The position numbers and the translations under genes are program-made. This document shows positions 34,421 through 42,704 of a stretch of 64,000 nt of DNA, in pieces. The first letter of the stretch is position 1. The number at the start of each line of letters is the position of its first letter. Origin of the DNA: UBA6136 sp044350805 (GTDB lineage Bacteria; Pseudomonadota; Gammaproteobacteria; Methylococcales; Methylococcaceae); NCBI GenBank assembly GCA_044350805.1, contig JBILGU010000005.1, forward strand, positions 62,001-126,000. The letters run 5' to 3'. The notes below the pieces were generated by a model that was not told where the DNA came from, searched no databases, and worked only from the letters and a program-made list of their open reading frames with translations.

Positions 34421-35827
34421 ATGCCCTTGAATCCCTCACAGGTGGATGCGCTTGAGGCCATCTTCAGTCCCGAGCGGGTCCTCACCGATCCCGCCGATTG
34501 CTGGGTCTATGGCTATGACAACAGCAAGATCCAACGGCTTCCCGATGCCGTGGTCTTTCCGCTGAGTCATGAGGAAACCCTTGCTCTGGTCACATTCTGC
34601 AACCAGGAAAAAATTCCTTTAACCGCTCGCGGCCGCGGAACCGGGACGACCGGGGCCACAGTCCCGCTCCGTCAGGGGATCGTCGCTTCTTTCGAGCGCA
34701 TGGACCGGATTGTGGAGTTTTCAAAAGATAACCGCTTCCTCATCGTCGAGCCGGGGATCACCAATCAGGCCGTCCAGGATTTTTTAAGGCCACACGGCTT
34801 CTTCTGGCCCCCCGATCCCACCAGTGCGGCTTTCTGTAGCATCGGCGGGAATCTCGCCTACAACTCCGCAGGGCCCAAGGCCGTCAAATATGGAACCCCG
34901 CGGGAGAATACCCTGGGACTTCGCGTCATTACCGGCGGCGGCGAAGACCTTCGCCTCGGCGTCTTTACCACGAAGGGCGTTGTCGGCTATGACCTGACGC
35001 GCCTGATGATCGGATCGGAAGGCACCTTGGGAATCATCACGCAAGCCACCCTGAAGCTGACGCCGCTTCCCGGCGATCAGCGAACGGTTCGGGCGGTCTA
35101 CCGGGATGTTGGCTCTGCAGCCGAGGCCATTGCCGGCATCATGGCGCAACCTGCGGTCCCTTGTGCCCTTGAATTTATTGACGGCAATGCCATCCGCCTG
35201 GTCCGAAAATACTCGACTGTGGCGCTTCCCGAGGATGCGGGAGCGCTTCTGATGATTGAGGTCGATGGGTTTAGCGAGGCCCTCCCGGTTCAGATTGATA
35301 GCATCCGAAAGGCGGCAGAAAATCCGGGGCTTTTAAGCTTTGATGTGGCGGAATCCAAGGCCGAGGTCGAAGCCCTTTGGCAGACCCGAAAAGCGCTTTC
35401 TCCCACCCTTCGAAAGGCCGCGCCCAAGAAGATCAATGAAGATGTGGTCGTTCCCGTCACCGAACTTCCGGATCTGATTCGGGGCATCGATGCGCTGTCC
35501 AAAACCCATGATCTTTTGATCGTGAACTTTGGCCACGCCGGCAATGGCAACATCCATGTCAACCTTCTTTATGATCCCGCCAAACCGGGCGAAACCGAAA
35601 GGGCCCATCGCTGCCTCGACGATCTTTTTTCTCTGGTGCTTTCGCTCCGCGGAACCCTTTCAGGGGAGCATGGCGTTGGGATTGCCAAGAGGGACTTTGT
35701 GGACCGCGAACTCGATTCGGGCACCTTGGACTTGATGCGCGCCATCAAGGCGCAATTTGATCCCAACGACATCTTAAATTTCGGGAAATCCTTTCCGGTC
35801 GAAGGGGTTGAGCCCTCGGGACACTAA
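34421..35827 (+). CDS. FAD-linked 2-hydroxyacid dehydrogenase, GlcD/Dld2-like
   Basis: 468 residues from ATG 34421. FAD-binding PCMH domain: RGRGTGTTGATVPLRQGIV (about 67-85), PDPTSAAFCSIGGNLAYNSAGPKAVKYG (about 128-155), MIGSEGTLGIITQATLKL; C-terminal FAD-oxidase domain ends with NFGHAGNGNIHVNLLYD and SGEHGVGIAKR. The family oxidises D-lactate, glycolate or D-2-hydroxyglutarate. No glcE or glcF subunits accompany it, so a single-subunit D-lactate or 2-hydroxyglutarate dehydrogenase is more likely than glycolate oxidase. Confidence 0.88.
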   Translation: MPLNPSQVDALEAIFSPERVLTDPADCWVYGYDNSKIQRLPDAVVFPLSHEETLALVTFCNQEKIPLTARGRGTGTTGATVPLRQGIVASFERMDRIVEFSKDNRFLIVEPGITNQAVQDFLRPHGFFWPPDPTSAAFCSIGGNLAYNSAGPKAVKYGTPRENTLGLRVITGGGEDLRLGVFTTKGVVGYDLTRLMIGSEGTLGIITQATLKLTPLPGDQRTVRAVYRDVGSAAEAIAGIMAQPAVPCALEFIDGNAIRLVRKYSTVALPEDAGALLMIEVDGFSEALPVQIDSIRKAAENPGLLSFDVAESKAEVEALWQTRKALSPTLRKAAPKKINEDVVVPVTELPDLIRGIDALSKTHDLLIVNFGHAGNGNIHVNLLYDPAKPGETERAHRCLDDLFSLVLSLRGTLSGEHGVGIAKRDFVDRELDSGTLDLMRAIKAQFDPNDILNFGKSFPVEGVEPSGH

Positions 35828-35838
35828 AGACTCTCGCT

Positions 35839-36591
35839 TTAGCATTCGAAGACGCCCCGATAGTAAAGGACCCTGCGGGCTTCCCCTCGAATGACCATGG
35901 CGATTCGTGCCCTCAAGATCTCGGATTCAAAGACCTGATAGTCCCGAGGATCGCCCTCCGGAACGGCCTCAAACCCCTGAAAATCCTCCCGGATCTCCAC
36001 CCGGGAGAGGCCTGCCGCAATCCCACGCCCCGTCGCCTTGACCCAGGCTTCCTTCAAGGTCCAGCCACGCAAGAACAATGCGTGCTGCTCCGTGTCTGAA
36101 AGATCCTCAAACCAGCGTTGTTCTCGGCTCGAGAAGACCTCCCGAATCAGCCCTTCGAGTCGCCGCGTTGGCTTTGGATACTCCACATCCACCCCAAGCG
36201 CCATCCCTCGGGCCATCCCCATCAGAATGTGGCCTTCGGTATGAGAAAGATTGAACTCGATTTCATGGAGCGCATGATGGGGTTTCCCATAGGGACCGAT
36301 CACCAGGGGAATTTCTTGCGGCGGAATTCCGAGGGGGTGTCCTAAAAGCCAGCGAAGGCGGGCCCGCGCTTGAATAAAAACCCGCCGGTTTTCAGGACTC
36401 TTGATCGCAAAGGCACGCTCTTGTTCCTCGATCGAAAGCACATCGAGATACCCTTTTTCAATGGCAAGACTCTCAAAGGGGATCACGGGGTAACAAAAAA
36501 GATGCGCCTCATTCGCTTCAAGCGAAGCGATCTGAGGGGGAGTCGACAGATCGTGGGTCAGTGAAAGCTTCAGAGGTTCGCTCAGCCACAT
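35839..36591 (-). CDS. 4'-phosphopantetheinyl transferase superfamily protein, Sfp type
   Basis: 250 residues, the long two-fold-repeat form of Sfp. Motifs: GPYGKPHH (about 100), EFNLSHTEGHILMGMA, LGVDVEYPKP (metal-binding aspartate/glutamate, about 133-142) and FLRGWTLKEAWVKATGRGI (about 168-186). It moves phosphopantetheine from CoA to a carrier-protein serine in fatty acid, polyketide or peptide synthesis. No carrier protein is encoded nearby. Convergent with the GlcD-like gene, 11 bases apart. Confidence 0.93.
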   Translation of the reverse strand: MWLSEPLKLSLTHDLSTPPQIASLEANEAHLFCYPVIPFESLAIEKGYLDVLSIEEQERAFAIKSPENRRVFIQARARLRWLLGHPLGIPPQEIPLVIGPYGKPHHALHEIEFNLSHTEGHILMGMARGMALGVDVEYPKPTRRLEGLIREVFSSREQRWFEDLSDTEQHALFLRGWTLKEAWVKATGRGIAAGLSRVEIREDFQGFEAVPEGDPRDYQVFESEILRARIAMVIRGEARRVLYYRGVFEC

Positions 36592-36663
36592 GTTCGGGCG
36601 TATCCTTATGGTTCAATAACAGGCATTCGCCTTCAGCTCATCCGAGAAAAAAACCTGCGCCTC

Positions 36664-37719
36664 ATGCCCACACTGACCCAAGTACGTGCCCGTTGGGCCG
36701 CAACCATCGGCATTCTCGCCCTCGGTCTTTGGACCCTTCACGGTTTTCTCCTCCCCATCGTATGGGCCATCGTCTTTTCCCTGACGCTCTGGCCATTGTA
36801 CGACGCGATCCGAAAAAACCTTTCGCCAGGTCCCCGGGGCGTTATCTATGCAGCCCTTGGGATGACGCTTGGGATGGCCATTCTGCTTTATGGACCGGTC
36901 AGCTATGGGCTGGTTCGTCTTTTGAAGGAAATGCAGTCGCTGATCAGTCTCATCCACTCAGCGCAAGTCGAAGGCATTGCACCGCCCCTTTGGCTGGAAA
37001 CCATTCCTCTGGCAGGCGCCGAGCTCGTTCATCTTTGGAACCAATGGCTCGGCAGCGCTGAGTCGTTTAAAGATCTGGCGCACGTCCTTTTTAGCAGCCA
37101 TCTTCCGGGCTATACCCGCGTTCTGGCGGCCTTTATTGTGCATCGGTTGGCTTCGGCCTTTTTTACCCTGGTGGTCTTTTTCTTCATTCTCCTGAACGGC
37201 GATATGTTGAAGGAGGAAGTCTTGAAAAAGGCCGAACGCCTCTTTGGGGAAAATGGCGATCGACACGTGCGTCATGCCGCCAATGCCGTTCGGGCGACCG
37301 TCAATGGCATCGTGCTCGTGGCCTTGGGTCAGGGCGTCGCCTTGGGGTTTGGTTTCCATTTAGCGGGCTTTCAGCATGCGGCCCTTTTTGGCGTCCTGAC
37401 GAGTCTTGTCGCCCTCATCCCTTTTGCCGCCAAGCTGATCTCCTTCGCTGCGGCGCTCGTCTTGATCTCGGAAGGTGCGGTTGCCGCAGGGATCGCTTTT
37501 TTGGTCTACGGCCTCTTGGTTGTGATCCTTGCCGATAATTACGTCAAACCCAAACTGATCGGAAATCAGGTCCGACTGCCCTTCATCTGGACGCTTCTGG
37601 GGATCCTGGGGGGCATCGAGAGTTTTGGCTTTGTCGGCCTTTTCCTTGGACCGACCATCATGGCCGTCCTCATGTCCATCTGGCGCGATAGCCGTGAATC
37701 GCAGACCTCCGCCGCCTAA
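36664..37719 (+). CDS. AI-2E family transporter, YdiK/PerM-like
   Basis: 351 residues with about eight membrane helices: a pair at the N-terminus (ATIGILALGLWTLHGFLLPIVWAIVFSLTLW), one at about 65-80, a soluble stretch, then a cluster from 155 on, ending LLGILGGIESFGFVGLFLGPTIMAVLMSIWR, a pattern of the PerM/AI-2E family. The family exports small solutes; only a few members act on autoinducer-2 and some are sodium/proton exchangers, so the substrate is unknown. It is followed 6 bases later by the CPBP protease gene. Confidence 0.9.
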   Translation: MPTLTQVRARWAATIGILALGLWTLHGFLLPIVWAIVFSLTLWPLYDAIRKNLSPGPRGVIYAALGMTLGMAILLYGPVSYGLVRLLKEMQSLISLIHSAQVEGIAPPLWLETIPLAGAELVHLWNQWLGSAESFKDLAHVLFSSHLPGYTRVLAAFIVHRLASAFFTLVVFFFILLNGDMLKEEVLKKAERLFGENGDRHVRHAANAVRATVNGIVLVALGQGVALGFGFHLAGFQHAALFGVLTSLVALIPFAAKLISFAAALVLISEGAVAAGIAFLVYGLLVVILADNYVKPKLIGNQVRLPFIWTLLGILGGIESFGFVGLFLGPTIMAVLMSIWRDSRESQTSAA

Positions 37720-37725
37720 ATCCAG

Positions 37726-38616
37726 ATGAAACATCCGTCTGCCTGGATCAAGGGCCTGATCATTCCCTGGGGCTATCTGCTGGCCTCCGCCTTACTGTCC
37801 GCGGTGATCTCCTACCCGCTGTTCCGGCTTTTTGGTGATGGCGACATCAGTTTTTTCAGATCCCTCGTCAGTCGGATCGGGCAGGGTTTTCTGTTGCTGG
37901 GACTCATTCCGATCAGCCGGCATCTGGCTTTAAAACGCGCCGAATTTGGGCTTCAAAAGGGGTCCTTTTCTGGCCTTTTCCGGGGATTTGGACTCGGGGT
38001 TTTGACCCTCAGCCTGCACGGCCTTCTCCTCATCTCCTTTGGCGTTCGAACGCCCCAGATACCGGATATGGGCCTGATTCATATTACGGCAGCCGCCCTT
38101 TCAGCCGCAGGTGCGGGGTTGGGTGTAGCGCTGCTTGAAGAAACCCTCTTTCGCGGGGCTTTGATCGCCATTTTGATGCGCATGGCAGGCCCTCGTGTGG
38201 CCATCGTGATCTCGGCCCTCGACTATGCAGCGCTTCATTTCATCGGGACCCACTGGACCACAGAGCCTTCCCTGGTCGGGTGGGATACCGGTTTCAGAAT
38301 TGCGCTGGATGGGTTTTCACACCTTCCTTTTGCTGATCCAGGATCGTTTCTCGCTCTTTTTCTAGCCGGGATCCTTTTGGGATCCGTGCGGCTTTTCTTC
38401 AAGGGCGGGCTTTTCTTTTCCATCGGCCTTCATGCGGGATGGGTCTTTGTCATTAAACTTTTCAAGCCCCTGACCCTGCTTCATCCCTACTCCCCCTGGA
38501 TCTTCCTGATCGGGACCTATGACCAAGTGATCGGTTATCTTTCCTGCACGTGGGTCTTTATGCTGTTGACCCTGATTTTTTTCTATCAAAGACGACTTCA
38601 CGCCTCACGCGCATGA
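37726..38616 (+). CDS. CPBP family intramembrane metalloprotease
   Basis: 296 residues with about eight hydrophobic helices. The three conserved motifs of the ABI/CPBP family are EETLFRGAL (about 137-145, catalytic glutamates), ALHFIG (about 168) and GLHAGWVFVIK near 238-248. Related proteins cleave membrane substrates such as prenylated proteins in eukaryotes; bacterial targets are mostly unknown, sometimes bacteriocins. It overlaps cmoA by 4 bases, likely one transcript with the transporter. Confidence 0.9.
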   Translation: MKHPSAWIKGLIIPWGYLLASALLSAVISYPLFRLFGDGDISFFRSLVSRIGQGFLLLGLIPISRHLALKRAEFGLQKGSFSGLFRGFGLGVLTLSLHGLLLISFGVRTPQIPDMGLIHITAAALSAAGAGLGVALLEETLFRGALIAILMRMAGPRVAIVISALDYAALHFIGTHWTTEPSLVGWDTGFRIALDGFSHLPFADPGSFLALFLAGILLGSVRLFFKGGLFFSIGLHAGWVFVIKLFKPLTLLHPYSPWIFLIGTYDQVIGYLSCTWVFMLLTLIFFYQRRLHASRA

Positions 38617-39353
38617 CCCAAAAAGACGAAAAATTTAAAGATCCCCTCCCCGTGGTCAATGATTTTGATTTTGGCTCGGAAACCGCGCGGGTCTTTGACG
38701 ATATGTTGGATCGATCCGTCCCCTTCTACAGCGAAATTCAGCGCATGATGGGGGAGATTGCCAAGGATTTTGCGGTCCCGAATACCAGAATCTATGACCT
38801 GGGCTGCTCGACGGGGACCACACTGCAACATCTCGATCACGTCATCGAGGACCCTGTCACACTCATCGGAATGGATTCCTCACCGGAGATGCTGGCCCGG
38901 GCCCAGGCAAAATTCAAAGCGCATCCCTTAAATCACCCGGTCGAACTCATTGAAGCCAATCTGGAAGAGGCGCTTCCCATCGAAAATGCCTCGGTCGTGG
39001 TCCTCAATCTCACACTCCAGTTTGTCCGCCCGATCTACCGGGATCAGCTACTGGCGCAGATTGCTCAGGGAACCCGGAGCGGAGGGTGTCTGATTCTGGT
39101 CGAAAAAGTTCTGAGTGAACATTCCGCGCTGAACCGCCTTTTCATCAAGAACTACTACGGATTCAAACGACGGAACGGCTACAGCGACATGGAGATTTCG
39201 CAAAAACGAGAGGCCCTTGAAAATATTCTGGTGCCCTATCATGAGTCTGAAAACCGAGAACTCCTCGCCCGCAACGGTTTTACCTGCGTGGAACCTTTCT
39301 TTCGCTGGTATAACTTTTCTGGCCTGATTGCGCTTCGAAACCCGGCCTTGTGA
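38613..39353 (+). CDS. cmoA: Carboxy-S-adenosyl-L-methionine synthase
   Basis: 246 residues from ATG 38613. CmoA converts SAM and prephenate to carboxy-SAM, used by CmoB to modify wobble uridine 34 of tRNAs. DLGCSTGTTLQHL (about 62-74) binds SAM, and IGMDSSPEMLARA, VVLNLTLQFVRP and the arginine-containing KNYYGFKRRNGYSDMEISQKREALENIL are typical. cmoB, usually adjacent, is not in the window. Confidence 0.96.
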   Translation: MTQKDEKFKDPLPVVNDFDFGSETARVFDDMLDRSVPFYSEIQRMMGEIAKDFAVPNTRIYDLGCSTGTTLQHLDHVIEDPVTLIGMDSSPEMLARAQAKFKAHPLNHPVELIEANLEEALPIENASVVVLNLTLQFVRPIYRDQLLAQIAQGTRSGGCLILVEKVLSEHSALNRLFIKNYYGFKRRNGYSDMEISQKREALENILVPYHESENRELLARNGFTCVEPFFRWYNFSGLIALRNPAL

Positions 39354-39417
39354 TCCCGGTTTTTGCGATAATCGTGCAACTTCAGTTCCCACAGACCCCA
39401 AAATTTTCATCCCCAAC

Positions 39418-40086
39418 ATGGCCTTGAGCGCATCACGAAAATCCAAACCCGGCCTTCCAATGCAAAAAGGGCTTCTGGTCATGTGGAATGACCTCAAGGG
39501 CTTTGGCTTTATTCGGCCTGAGGGAACGGAGGATGACTATTTCGTTCACATCAGCACATTCAAAAAGGGATTGCCTCGCCGTCCAGAACTGGGGGATGAA
39601 GTCCACTTCAGACCCCATGTTGGCACGAGCGGACGAAAACGGGCTGCCTTTGCCCTGATTCCCTCCCTTGAGCCCCCACCCTCACCCAAAGGCCAAAATT
39701 TCAGGCTAAACCCAAGACCCCGATCCGTCATGGTCAACCTCCTGATCATCACGCCCCTGGTCCTTTCGGGTTACCTTCTCGTGCTGGCCAAGAACCCGAT
39801 TCCCTTCTTTGCCTACTGGATCCTCAGTATCCTGGTGATGTTTCTCTATGGGACCGACAAGGCCCATGCGGCCACACACCGCTGGCGGGTTCCGGAAATT
39901 TATCTGCATACGCTCGAGTTCATGGGCGGATGGCCCGGTGCCCTGATCGCGCAAAACGATTTCCGCCACAAGACGCGGGTCACCACCTACGTCTGGATTC
40001 TTCGTGGGATTATCGCCATCCATCTGATGGCGTGGTTCATTTATTTTTACTGGACGGCAAAACAGGCGGGGCTGGGACTGGAATAA
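39418..40086 (+). CDS. Cold-shock domain/DUF1294 fusion membrane protein
   Basis: 222 residues from ATG 39418; an ATG at 39460 (14 codons later) fits the cold-shock domain equally well and neither has a good ribosome site. The first domain (KGLLVMWNDLKGFGFIRPEG, DDYFVHISTF) is a cold-shock RNA-binding fold. After a basic linker comes a DUF1294 region with three or four helices and the segment DKAHAATHRWRVPEIYLHTLEFMGGWPGALIAQ, well conserved in the family. Such fusions are widespread and uncharacterised; binding RNA at the membrane is inference. Confidence 0.88.
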   Translation: MALSASRKSKPGLPMQKGLLVMWNDLKGFGFIRPEGTEDDYFVHISTFKKGLPRRPELGDEVHFRPHVGTSGRKRAAFALIPSLEPPPSPKGQNFRLNPRPRSVMVNLLIITPLVLSGYLLVLAKNPIPFFAYWILSILVMFLYGTDKAHAATHRWRVPEIYLHTLEFMGGWPGALIAQNDFRHKTRVTTYVWILRGIIAIHLMAWFIYFYWTAKQAGLGLE

Positions 40087-40100
40087 GTCCGAACCGCAGG

Positions 40101-40730
40101 TCAGGACAACGTGGCTTCGATTTCACTCACCAACGCCTGGATCTCAAGGGTCGCAGGGCTTTTAGGGGCAAACTCGAGAACCGAAAGACCGGCGGCGGCA
40201 CTTTCGGCAAAGACCACCCGTTGCGTGATGACCGTCTTGAAAACGTCGAAGGGATAATCCTTGAGGGCATCGGCGACTTCCCGTCCGATCGCCGTGTTAC
40301 TGACCAGCCGATTAACGACAAAGCGCGCCTTAAGATCGGCCTTGTAGATCATCGCCTCCTGGATCAGCTTGACAATCTCATCCGCAGCCCAGATATCGTA
40401 GGGGGAGGGCTGGACGGGAATGATCACCAGATCACTGGCCATGATGGCGGAACGGGCCAGATCATTGACTCGCGGCGGTCCATCAATCACCACATGACTG
40501 TTCTGGCTCCCAAAGCCAGGAACGTCCTTGTGGAGGGTCGCTCGGGCCATGCCGACCACTGGAAAGAGGCTTTCTCCCTGACGGCTGGCCTGCCAATCCA
40601 ATGCACTGGACTGGGGATCGGCATCAATCAGCAGCGTTTTCCCTCCGGCAAGGGCAAAGGCGGATGCCAGATTGATCGACAGGGTCGTTTTGCCGACCCC
40701 ACCCTTCTGATTCAGCACACTGATGATCAT
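40101..40730 (-). CDS. parA: ParA family ATPase, orphan
   Basis: 209 residues from ATG 40730. Deviant Walker A LNQKGGVGKTTLSINLA (about 5-21), DADPQSSALDWQ (about 35-46) and VVIDGPPRVND (Walker B, about 79-89), then IPVQPSPYDIWA. These belong to the short ParA group without an N-terminal DNA-binding domain. ParA ATPases move DNA or protein cargo by gradients on the nucleoid. No parB gene is adjacent. A longer frame to 40793 starts inside the promoter described below and is rejected. It lies beside the DnaA-box cluster, so segregation of the origin region is a sensible guess but is inference. Confidence 0.88.
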   Translation of the reverse strand: MIISVLNQKGGVGKTTLSINLASAFALAGGKTLLIDADPQSSALDWQASRQGESLFPVVGMARATLHKDVPGFGSQNSHVVIDGPPRVNDLARSAIMASDLVIIPVQPSPYDIWAADEIVKLIQEAMIYKADLKARFVVNRLVSNTAIGREVADALKDYPFDVFKTVITQRVVFAESAAAGLSVLEFAPKSPATLEIQALVSEIEATLS

Positions 40731-40764
40731 GGGTGTATGTGTTTTGCCAAGGAGGATGGGAACC

Positions 40765-40793
40765 ATCATAGGGCCTGAGGAGAGGTCTCGCAA
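40765..40793 (-). promoter_or_regulatory. Promoter of parA
   Basis: On the minus strand TTGCGA (40793-40788) and TATGAT (40770-40765) with exactly 17 bases between; predicted start near 40758, about 28 bases before the ATG at 40730. The DnaA boxes begin 85 bases upstream, so DnaA could affect this promoter. Confidence 0.6.
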
Positions 40794-40799
40794 CTTGCT

Positions 40800-41056
40800 C
40801 CTTAGGAAGAAAAAGGATCCTTACATTATGAAATATAAAGATTTTTCTTTATGGTAGTTCTTAGTGAGGCCCCTTTCTGTGGATAAGTCAAAAGGGCGTT
40901 AATGAACAGTCAGTTGCCACATCTTGGACCTGTGGAAAAGGGGGCAAAGTCATCCTCGACACCTTGTGGATAAGTGGACCTTTGATGGAAGGTCCAAATT
41001 CATTCACCGCTTATCCACAGAGCCAAGGCCGATGGGTCCACAGGGTTGTCCCCACA
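40800..41056. other. Candidate replication origin (oriC): DnaA-box cluster with AT-rich segment
   Basis: The 347 non-coding bases between parA and degP contain four 9-mers that fit the DnaA box TTWTNCACA: TGTGGATAA at 40878-40886 and 40965-40973 (minus-strand orientation), TGTGGAAAA at 40931-40939 (minus) and TTATCCACA at 41011-41019 (plus). Weaker relatives lie at 41036-41042 and 41048-41056. Just left of them, 40808-40860 is strongly AT-rich with a GATTTTTCTTTAT run resembling the 13-mers of the E. coli unwinding element. Plus-strand G/C balance changes sign near here. This arrangement is that of a bacterial oriC. dnaA, dnaN and mnmG are not nearby; alternatives are a DnaA-titration locus or DnaA control of parA. 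Confidence 0.6.
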
Positions 41057-41077
41057 AACCCACCGAAAAAAATCCAT

Positions 41078-42598
41078 TTATTTTTCCTTGGAGAGATTCA
41101 AAGGGATGAAAAGCGTGTTGCCCTGACGCTCAATCAGGAGAGCAACATGCTGACCCGCTTTCTCGGCCAACTTCTTGAGTGTTTCGACATCAGAAACCGG
41201 TTCCCCGTTGACGGCCAGAAGCACATCGCCCTTGAGGATGCCGGCCTTTTGAGCCGGGCCAACCGCTTTTTCGATCATCAGCCCACCCTCAACCCCATGC
41301 TTTTGACGCTCCTCAGGGGACAGAGGGCGGATCGCTAAACCGAGGCGGCCCGGCTTTTGTGCCTTGGCTTCGGCCTTGGGAGCCGCTTCCGGTTTCGGCG
41401 CATCATCGAGATCTGCAACCGTGACTTTGAGATCCATGGCCTTGCCGTCGCGCCAGATTTTCAAAAGGGCATCGGAACCGGGTTTCAAGATGGCGACTTT
41501 CGGGGGAAGCTCCCGCGAATCGATGACCTTTTCCCCGTTGAGGGCGAGAATGACATCACCCGGCTTGATTCCGGCCTTGGCCCCTGGACCATCGGGGGGC
41601 ACCATGCCGACCAGGGCGCCTTCGGGTTTTTCAAGACCGAAGGATTCGGCAAGCCCCTGGCTTAGATCCTGAACGGAAACCCCCAGACGACCGCGGGTCA
41701 CGTGCCCCTTTTCGAGAATTTGGCGCTCGACATCCAGAGCGACATCGATCGGAATGGCAAAGGAGAGGCCCTGATAGCCACCCGAACTGGTATAGATCTG
41801 CGAGTTGATGCCGATGACCTCGCCGTGGGTATTGAGGAGAGGGCCACCCGAGTTTCCGGGATTGACGGCCACATCGGTCTGGATGAAGGGCACATAGCCT
41901 TCTTCCGGAAGGGACCGGGCTTTGGCCGAGACGATGCCTGCGGTGACCGTATTTTCAAATCCGAACGGCGAACCAATTGCCATCACCCATTCACCTACGC
42001 GCGTGGTACTGGGGTTACCAATGGGCACGACGGGGAGATCCTTGCCCTCAATCTTGAGGACGGCGGTATCGGACAGCTTGTCGACGCCCACCACCTTGGC
42101 AGCAAATTCCCGGCGATCCTGAAGCCTGACCGTGACTTCGGTGGCCCCATTGACCACATGCGCATTGGTCAGAACGACCCCATCCGCCCGGACGATAAAA
42201 CCGGACCCCATGCCCTCTTGCGGCATCGGATTCTTAGGCGATTCCTGCGGACCAAAAAAGGGCAGGAAGGGGTCGTCGCCCTCTGGGGCTTCCGGGGCAT
42301 TTTCTTCCGCCTCGGGCTTGACCTTCTGGGGATCGACCCGCGTGCTGATGTTGACCACCGCTGGAGCGGCCCCTGCGGCAATTGCAGCAAAGTCGTCGAA
42401 ATCCGCGGCAATGCGGGGGGTCTCAGGCGTTGACGTTGGCGTGGGTGTGGCCACGGAGGGCGTCGAGGGGACCGGTGCGAGCGGTGGGGGGGACGCTTTG
42501 TCGGATGTCAGTATCGGGCGAAGCAGGTAGCCTCCAGCAAACCCTGCGGTCACGATGAGGGCAAGAGTCAGGGGCTTCAGCCGGGGAAGGTTGCTCAT
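41078..42598 (-). CDS. degP: Do/DegP family periplasmic serine protease
   Basis: 506 residues. An N-terminal membrane anchor or uncleaved signal (LTLALIVTAGFAGGYLLRP), a proline/threonine-rich linker (about 35-60), the trypsin-like domain with H147 (TNAHVV), D177 (LSDTAV) and S250 (NPGNSGGP), then two PDZ domains (about 295-385 and 410-500). This is the MucD/DegP quality-control protease that degrades or refolds envelope proteins. An acidic/lysine-rich spacer of about 25 residues (PKPEAAPKAEAKAQKP) separates the PDZ domains, longer than usual. Whether the N-terminus is cleaved cannot be told. Confidence 0.93.
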   Translation of the reverse strand: MSNLPRLKPLTLALIVTAGFAGGYLLRPILTSDKASPPPLAPVPSTPSVATPTPTSTPETPRIAADFDDFAAIAAGAAPAVVNISTRVDPQKVKPEAEENAPEAPEGDDPFLPFFGPQESPKNPMPQEGMGSGFIVRADGVVLTNAHVVNGATEVTVRLQDRREFAAKVVGVDKLSDTAVLKIEGKDLPVVPIGNPSTTRVGEWVMAIGSPFGFENTVTAGIVSAKARSLPEEGYVPFIQTDVAVNPGNSGGPLLNTHGEVIGINSQIYTSSGGYQGLSFAIPIDVALDVERQILEKGHVTRGRLGVSVQDLSQGLAESFGLEKPEGALVGMVPPDGPGAKAGIKPGDVILALNGEKVIDSRELPPKVAILKPGSDALLKIWRDGKAMDLKVTVADLDDAPKPEAAPKAEAKAQKPGRLGLAIRPLSPEERQKHGVEGGLMIEKAVGPAQKAGILKGDVLLAVNGEPVSDVETLKKLAEKAGQHVALLIERQGNTLFIPLNLSKEK

Positions 42599-42704
42599 AG
42601 GAATGTCCGGATAGTTCTTTGAGGATGCCGTCAGGGCGATGTGGGGACAGAGAGTCTTAACTTAAAGACCCTTTTTCGCCCCCGAAGTTTCGAAAAGAGC
42701 GAAT

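Noticed and set aside
35824..35843. Hairpin CTAAAG/CTTTAG between the GlcD-like and phosphopantetheinyl transferase genes
   Set aside because: Stem is short and AT-rich and lacks a T run; not convincing as a terminator.
39930..40778. 282-residue plus-strand open frame opposite parA
   Set aside because: Complement of a clear ParA gene with Walker motifs; the translation is glycine/aspartate/histidine-rich with no domain, typical of an antisense shadow in GC-rich DNA.
40101..41077. Integrated plasmid or mobile element origin
   Set aside because: No rep gene, parB, integrase, direct repeats or transposase; flanking genes are housekeeping and DnaA boxes fit a chromosomal origin better.
40964..41338. 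124-residue plus-strand frame over the DnaA-box region
   Set aside because: It would run through the box cluster and into degP antisense; no homology or ribosome site.
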